A stretch of DNA of 64,000 bases from Chryseobacterium taklimakanense (GTDB taxonomy: Bacteria; Bacteroidota; Bacteroidia; Flavobacteriales; Weeksellaceae), in assembly GCF_900187185.1 (NCBI RefSeq), contig NZ_LT906465.1, positions 620,001 through 684,000 of the forward strand, read 5' to 3'. Below, one piece after another: positions 59,728-64,000 of this stretch. The first letter of the stretch is position 1, and each line of letters starts with the position of its first letter. The notes beneath the pieces were generated by a model. That model searched no databases, was not told where the DNA came from, and was given only the letters and a program-made list of their open reading frames with translations. Position numbers and translations under genes: made by a program.

Positions 59728-61227
59728 TCACAAAGTATCCCTGTCCGCCAGAATATTGATTTTCACAAAACGAATCAGCATAAGTCCTGCAAAAAAGAAA
59801 ATAACCATTGCCAAGGCTGCGATCCTCATATTGTTGAAATGCTCAATCAGTGTTGCAAAAATGAAAGTTCCGAGGATGATCGCCAGTTTCTCCAAAACAT
59901 CATAAAAACTGAAATAGGTGGTATTATCCATAGAATCTTCCGGTAAAAGTTTGGAATATGTGGAGCGCGACATCGCCTGCAAACCACCCATCACCAAACC
60001 AACGATAGCAGCCACACCGTAGAACTGGTATTCCACGGTTGGATTTTCTTTGTTGAGGAAATAAGCCCAAAGACACGCCACGATCCACAGGATGACCGCG
60101 ATGGAAATCACATTCTTGTTCCCGATTTTTTTGGATAACCTTGAAAAAATAATCGCTCCGATAATGGCTTCAATCTGAATTACCAAAAGCGTCCCAATCA
60201 GCCTTCCCTGATCGAGGTTGATTTCACTTTTACCAAAAAGCGTCGCCATTAGAAAGATTGTCTGCATCCCGACGCTGTAGAAGAAGAAGCTCGACAGGAA
60301 AAATTTCAGGTTTGTGTTTGCAAAAAGTTGGTTTCCGACTTTGAAAAGTTCTTTGAAACTCTGTTTGGCAACGTCAATATAAAAACTGATATTATCTTTC
60401 AGAACGTCGAAAAAACCGCCGTGTTCCTCATGACTCTTAAAGATATTTTTATAATTCAGCAAAACCAGATCTTTCGGGAGTTTGTCCTTCACATTTCCAA
60501 ACTGCGGCAAATGTTTGAAGGTATATTGCGAAAATCCGAACCACCAGGCGCCGGTGAAAAGGAAACTCACTCTGGTATAAATCAGTTTCTCTTTTGGGGT
60601 TTCAGCTACAACCATAATTAAAACCAAGCAAATAATCACCAGAATTACCGAGCCGATGTAGCCGTATACATAGCCTTTTGCGGAGAGCGCATCCTGTTTC
60701 TCCACCGTGGCAATATCCGGAAGGAAGGAATTGTAAAACACCAAACTTCCCCAAAATCCGACACTCGCCGTGATACTGAAAAGGAGCCCGAGAAAAACAT
60801 TGTTCATTCCCGTAAACATCGCCAGCCCCATGCAAGACGTGGCTCCCAGATAACAAAAAAACTGCAGAAATGATTTCTTGTTCCCAATGGTATCCGCAAG
60901 TGAGGATAAAAATGGCGACAGCAAAACCACAATAAAAAATGAAACCGTGAGTGAATATCCATAAACCGCATCCGGATGGTAAGTTTCACCAAAAAGCGTT
61001 ATGTCATGGCGCACCGGGACGTCTATCCACCGTTTCTGATCAGCGAGATATTCTTTCTTCTCGTATTTTGTGGTCAGAATTGAATAGTAAATCGGAAAAA
61101 TCGTCGAGGTAATCACCAGTGAATAAACCGAATTGGCCCAATCGTAAAACGCCCAGGCTTTCATGATTTTGGGATTATTCTTGATATTGTTTTCAGGTTT
61201 TAAGTTTCGGGTTTCAGGGTCCAGCAT
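59728..61227 (-). CDS. MFS transporter of the UMF1 (Atg22-like) type
   Basis: A 499-residue membrane protein with 12 helices: MKAWAFYDWANSVYSLVITSTIFPIYYS is the hallmark N-terminal segment of UMF1 proteins, with GSLVFYNSFLPDIATVEKQDALSAKGYVYGYIG and VGLVMGGLQAMSRSTYSKLLPE further on. The first 13 residues (MLDPETRNLKPEN) come from a GAAACCCGAAACTTAAAACC-type microrepeat rather than conserved sequence. A -7 box TATTTTTG (61248-61255) fits the ATG at 61227. Substrate unknown. Confidence 0.88.
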   Translation of the reverse strand: MLDPETRNLKPENNIKNNPKIMKAWAFYDWANSVYSLVITSTIFPIYYSILTTKYEKKEYLADQKRWIDVPVRHDITLFGETYHPDAVYGYSLTVSFFIVVLLSPFLSSLADTIGNKKSFLQFFCYLGATSCMGLAMFTGMNNVFLGLLFSITASVGFWGSLVFYNSFLPDIATVEKQDALSAKGYVYGYIGSVILVIICLVLIMVVAETPKEKLIYTRVSFLFTGAWWFGFSQYTFKHLPQFGNVKDKLPKDLVLLNYKNIFKSHEEHGGFFDVLKDNISFYIDVAKQSFKELFKVGNQLFANTNLKFFLSSFFFYSVGMQTIFLMATLFGKSEINLDQGRLIGTLLVIQIEAIIGAIIFSRLSKKIGNKNVISIAVILWIVACLWAYFLNKENPTVEYQFYGVAAIVGLVMGGLQAMSRSTYSKLLPEDSMDNTTYFSFYDVLEKLAIILGTFIFATLIEHFNNMRIAALAMVIFFFAGLMLIRFVKINILADRDTL

Positions 61228-61247
61228 TTCTTATGGGATATATTCAA

Positions 61248-61255
61248 CAAAAATA
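61248..61255 (-). promoter_or_regulatory. -7 box of the UMF1-type MFS gene
   Basis: TATTTTTG on the minus strand, perfect TAnnTTTG, 20 bases before the ATG. It lies directly after the T-run of the thiolase terminator. Confidence 0.5.
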
Positions 61256-61295
61256 AAAAATCCATCAAGAATACAGTCATTCTCAATGGATTTTG
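61255..61295 (-). terminator. Intrinsic terminator after the thiolase gene
   Basis: AAAATCCAT and ATGGATTTT arms, with inner AGAAT/ATTCT pairing, followed by TTTTTTATTTTT on the minus strand. It lies 84 bases after the thiolase stop. Confidence 0.8.
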
Positions 61296-61378
61296 TTAAA
61301 GTTGCTTAGTTTAAAGTTTGAGGTTTAAAGCTAGTCGCTATATTATTCTATGTGATTAAATGAAACCTTAAACTAAAA

Positions 61379-62557
61379 TTACAGGTTCTCAATCACAATC
61401 GCGCTCGCACCGCCGCCGCCGTTACAGATGGCTGCAGCACCGTATTTTCCGTTGTTTTGTTTCAGGACGTTGATCAGGGTTACGATGATTCTGGATCCTG
61501 AACTTCCAAGCGGGTGACCTAATGAAACCGCTCCTCCATTAACATTCACTTTTGCTGCATCAAGACCTAAAATTTTATTGTTTGCCAATCCAACCACGGA
61601 AAATGCTTCATTAAATTCGAAGAAATCGATATCGGAAGTTTCCAGATTAGCTTTTTTCAAGGCGATTGGAAGCGCTTTTGCCGGCGCAGTGGTGAACCAT
61701 TCCGGAGCCTGTGCAGCATCTGCGTAAGAAACAATCTTTGCCAAAGGCTTCAACCCTAATTCTTCCATTTTTTCCTTAGACATCAAAACCAGTGCTGATG
61801 CCCCGTCGTTTAAAGTGGAAGCATTCGCAGCTGTGACAGTACCGTTGTCTTTCTGAAAAACCGTTGGCAACGTTGAAATTCTGTCAAAATTTACTGCTTT
61901 ATATTCTTCATCCTGTGCAAAAATTACCGGCTCGCCTTTTCTTTGAGGAATTTCTACCGGAACAACTTCTTCGTTGAATTTTCCTTCTTCCCATGCTTTT
62001 GCAGAACGCTTATAAGATTCTATTGCAAAATTATCCTGATCTTCTCTTGTGAACTGGTATTCAGCAGCACATTTTTCAGCACAAACGCCCATATGAACTT
62101 TGCTGTAAACGTCTGTAAGCCCGTCGAGAACCATACCGTCCTGCATTTTTACGTCACCTAATTTTGTCGCGTTTCTGGCATTATAATAATGTGGCACCAT
62201 CGACATATTTTCCATTCCACCCGCCACAATGATATCAGCATCACCGGCTTTGATTGCCTGTGCGGCCATCATCACGGCTTTCATTCCCGACGCGCAAACC
62301 TTGTTGATGGTTGTCGCCGGAGTTGCATCCGAAAGCCCTGCACCTAATGCTACCTGACGTGCCGGAGCCTGACCTTCGCCCGCCTGAAGCACATTTCCCA
62401 TATAAATTTCCTGAACCAGCTTCGGATCAAGGTTGATCTTGTCTAAAGCGCCTTTTACAGCGGTTGCGCCCAGTTTTGGCGCCGGAACTGTGGATAAACT
62501 TCCCATAAAACTTCCCATCGGCGTACGGGCCGCGGAAACGATGAATACCTCTTTCAT
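61379..62557 (-). CDS. Acetyl-CoA C-acetyltransferase (thiolase)
   Basis: A 392-residue thiolase from the ATG at 62557 (MKEVFIVSAARTPMG). The longer reading to 62656 passes through the terminator of the preceding gene and adds a non-thiolase prefix, so it is rejected. Catalytic Cys88 lies in TTINKVCASGMKAVMMAAQ, the general-base His in VNVNGGAVSLGHPLGSSGSRI, and the second Cys in GAAAICNGGGGASAIVIE. It condenses two acetyl-CoA or cleaves 3-ketoacyl-CoA. With mevalonate kinase nearby it could feed the mevalonate route or take part in fatty-acid breakdown. Length normal. Confidence 0.93.
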   Translation of the reverse strand: MKEVFIVSAARTPMGSFMGSLSTVPAPKLGATAVKGALDKINLDPKLVQEIYMGNVLQAGEGQAPARQVALGAGLSDATPATTINKVCASGMKAVMMAAQAIKAGDADIIVAGGMENMSMVPHYYNARNATKLGDVKMQDGMVLDGLTDVYSKVHMGVCAEKCAAEYQFTREDQDNFAIESYKRSAKAWEEGKFNEEVVPVEIPQRKGEPVIFAQDEEYKAVNFDRISTLPTVFQKDNGTVTAANASTLNDGASALVLMSKEKMEELGLKPLAKIVSYADAAQAPEWFTTAPAKALPIALKKANLETSDIDFFEFNEAFSVVGLANNKILGLDAAKVNVNGGAVSLGHPLGSSGSRIIVTLINVLKQNNGKYGAAAICNGGGGASAIVIENL

Positions 62558-62604
62558 TTGTAATATAAAATTTTGATTTTCTGAATTGAAATTTGCTAAA
62601 AATA

Positions 62605-62638
62605 CAAAAAAAAATGCACTTTCCGGGAAGTGCATTTT
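62605..62638 (-). terminator. Intrinsic terminator after the nucleoside transporter gene
   Basis: AAAATGCACTT and AAGTGCATTTT form an 11-bp stem with a 6-base loop, followed by nine T on the minus strand. It lies between the transporter stop and the thiolase ATG. Confidence 0.9.
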
Positions 62639-62660
62639 GTGCTTATTAATCGGCATTTAA

Positions 62661-63920
62661 TTAATGTTTTACCTCTGCTACATCTGCCGGATTGTGTTTG
62701 TGCTGGAACATTATGGCAAACAGAATGGCGATCACCAGCGCATAGCCAGCAAAAATAAGCCAGATTTCATGCCACATCTTGTCACCGTTTTCGTGCGTAA
62801 AATATTGTGAAATCAGCCAGCCACTGCCCAAACCTCCAAGCATTGCACCGAAACCGTTGGTCATCATCATAAATAATCCCTGAGCCGATGAACGGATCTT
62901 ATAATCTGTTGTGGTTTCCACGAAAAGTGATCCTGAAATATTGAAGAAATCGAACGCCATTCCGTAAACGACACATGACAGGATAATCAGCATCAGTCCA
63001 AATCCTTCCGGAGTTCCGTAAGCAAAGAAGAGGAACCTCAGAACCCAGGCAAACATCGAAATCAGCATTACTTTTTTGATACCGAATTTTTTCAGGAAGA
63101 AGGGAATTGCCAGGATGAAAAGCGTTTCAGAAATCTGCGAAATGGACATGATTAACGTCGAATATTTCACCACGAAACTTTCTTTGTACAAAGGATTCTT
63201 TTCAAAATCTGAAAGGAAAGTATCGCCGTACATATTGGTCAGCTGAAGTGCTGCCCCCAGGAACATCGAGAACAGGAAGAACAGCGCCATCTTGTAATCT
63301 TTAAACAAAGAAAATGCATTAAGCCCTAATTTTTCAGACAAAGAGGCATTTTTTGGAATGTTATTCTGTGGCGGGCATTTCGGTAAAGTGAAGGCATAAA
63401 TCCCAAGAATAATTGCGAAAACTGCTGCAATATAAAACTGATTCGCGGAAGCTTTGTTACCGGTAAGATTCGTCACCCACATAGCAACAATAAATCCAAT
63501 TGTTCCCCAAACTCTGATCGGCGGAAATTCTTTTACCACATCATAATTATTGTTTTTCAATATGTAATAGGCAATTGAGTTGGAAAGTGAAATGGTGGGC
63601 ATATAAAAGATCATCGCCGCAAGCATAACCCAGAAAAACTGCCCCGGATCGGCGACCTGCGGCATCATGAACAGCACCATACCGTACAGAATGTGCAGGA
63701 TTCCGTAAAGCCTTTCAGCATTTACCCAACGGTCAGCGATAATTCCCGTAAGTGCCGGCATCACAATCGAAGCGATTCCTAAAGTTGAAAAAACAGCGCC
63801 GAATTCGGCCCCGCCCCACTGTTTTGTACCAAACCAATAGACACCAATGGTGATTAACCAGGCTCCCCAGACAAAAAATTGCAGGAAACTTAAAATGGTA
63901 AGTCGTAATTTTAAATTCAT
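62661..63920 (-). CDS. Nucleoside:H+ symporter-type MFS transporter
   Basis: A 419-residue major-facilitator protein with 12 helices, of the NupG/NHS type: LRLTILSFLQFFVWGAWLITIGVYWF at the start, GIIADRWVNAERLYGILHILYG after helix 2, PTISLSNSIAYYIL, FPPIRVWGTIGFIVAMWV, and YGMAFDFFNISGSLFVETTTDYKIRSSAQGLFMMMTNGFGAMLG near the end. The latter is typical of the nucleoside:H+ symporter family in Bacteroidetes. It probably imports nucleosides. Single-gene unit. Confidence 0.85.
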   Translation of the reverse strand: MNLKLRLTILSFLQFFVWGAWLITIGVYWFGTKQWGGAEFGAVFSTLGIASIVMPALTGIIADRWVNAERLYGILHILYGMVLFMMPQVADPGQFFWVMLAAMIFYMPTISLSNSIAYYILKNNNYDVVKEFPPIRVWGTIGFIVAMWVTNLTGNKASANQFYIAAVFAIILGIYAFTLPKCPPQNNIPKNASLSEKLGLNAFSLFKDYKMALFFLFSMFLGAALQLTNMYGDTFLSDFEKNPLYKESFVVKYSTLIMSISQISETLFILAIPFFLKKFGIKKVMLISMFAWVLRFLFFAYGTPEGFGLMLIILSCVVYGMAFDFFNISGSLFVETTTDYKIRSSAQGLFMMMTNGFGAMLGGLGSGWLISQYFTHENGDKMWHEIWLIFAGYALVIAILFAIMFQHKHNPADVAEVKH

Positions 63921-64000
63921 ATTGAAACGTTCGGCTTAGGGCAACACGCTTTCAGCCAGATTTATATTAATCGATTTTCTTTTTTCTTCTTTTGATTTCT
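63921..64000. other. Window end, not resolved
   Basis: On the minus strand one reading gives EIKRRKKKID then stop, which would fit the basic end of a gene running in from beyond the window, but the stretch is too short to decide. The rest is the promoter region of the nucleoside transporter. Confidence 0.3.

Noticed and set aside
62558-62656. Longer start for the thiolase
   Set aside because: The reading passes through the terminator of the preceding gene, and the added residues are unlike any thiolase.

Overview
The window comes from a Bacteroidetes genome, most probably a flavobacterium of the Chryseobacterium/Kaistella group (Weeksellaceae). The evidence is promoters of the Bacteroidetes type (TTG, about 20 bases, TAnnTTTG), coding starts without Shine-Dalgarno sequences, moderate-to-low GC, and a gene set typical of that group: lysine 6-transaminase, oleate hydratase, PorT-type barrels, mevalonate kinase next to a UbiA prenyltransferase, and a four-helix-bundle 'intervening sequence' protein. 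Names come from motif recognition by eye; no database search was possible.

Layout. 1-2.7 kb: phosphate uptake operon pstS-pstC-pstA-pstB, with pstB cut by the window edge. 2.8-4.9 kb: a CPA1 antiporter and a GNAT acetyltransferase. 5.1-6.9 kb: an organic peroxide unit (nitroreductase, ohrR, ohr) behind a promoter carrying an OhrR-like palindrome. 7.1-7.8 kb: an AT-rich membrane gene of unknown function flanked by two similar terminator segments. 8-10.5 kb: a GreA/GreB factor, a Crp/Fnr-type regulator and an alpha/beta hydrolase. 10.5-13.5 kb: an arsenic operon arsR-arsM-acr3-arsC in which acr3 is interrupted by an in-frame UGA. 13.5-20.4 kb: a 3-hydroxyacyl-CoA dehydrogenase, oleate hydratase, and an ABC-permease/HlyD/TolC efflux operon. 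20.5-28.3 kb: a DUF2007 protein, two amidohydrolase-type proteins, and a two-step lysine degradation pair. 28.4-30.9 kb: a GNAT protein, Ada, and a DUF2911 protein. 30.9-35.5 kb: a response regulator and two tandem TPR sensor kinases. 35.6-39.4 kb: secreted, barrel and lipoprotein genes and a cytochrome c. 39.5-45.7 kb: the pyrB-carA-carB operon, carrying a four-helix-bundle gene, a decayed second copy and a 44-bp tandem repeat. 46-53.3 kb: acs, a RelA/SpoT enzyme, nhaA, a BrkB-family protein and rlmH. 53.3-64 kb: a thioredoxin-fold protein, PAP2, TatA, three MFS carriers, a CPBP protease, UbiA, mevalonate kinase and thiolase.

The strongest unlabelled signals are regulatory. (1) An 18-bp dyad, TTTTGACATTTRTCAAAR, lies exactly 20 bases upstream of the -7 box of three transcription units: the alpha/beta hydrolase, oleate hydratase and the TolC efflux operon. 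That spacing puts its centre near -41, the class II activator position, and suggests a fatty-acid or membrane-stress regulon. A Crp/Fnr-type protein encoded nearby is one candidate regulator. (2) pyrB is preceded by a 24-codon leader ORF, a U-rich stretch and an intrinsic terminator, the layout of a UTP-sensed attenuator. (3) Two four-helix-bundle elements, each bounded by inverted GAGCCRAGA-type repeats, sit just after the pyrB and carA coding regions, and one of them supplies the C-terminus of CarA.

Most genes from 8 to 35 kb and from 53 to 64 kb are on the minus strand; the plus strand carries 5.2-7.8, 35.6-39.4, 46-51.8 and 52.8-53.3 kb. No rRNA, tRNA, CRISPR array, prophage or insertion-sequence transposase was seen.
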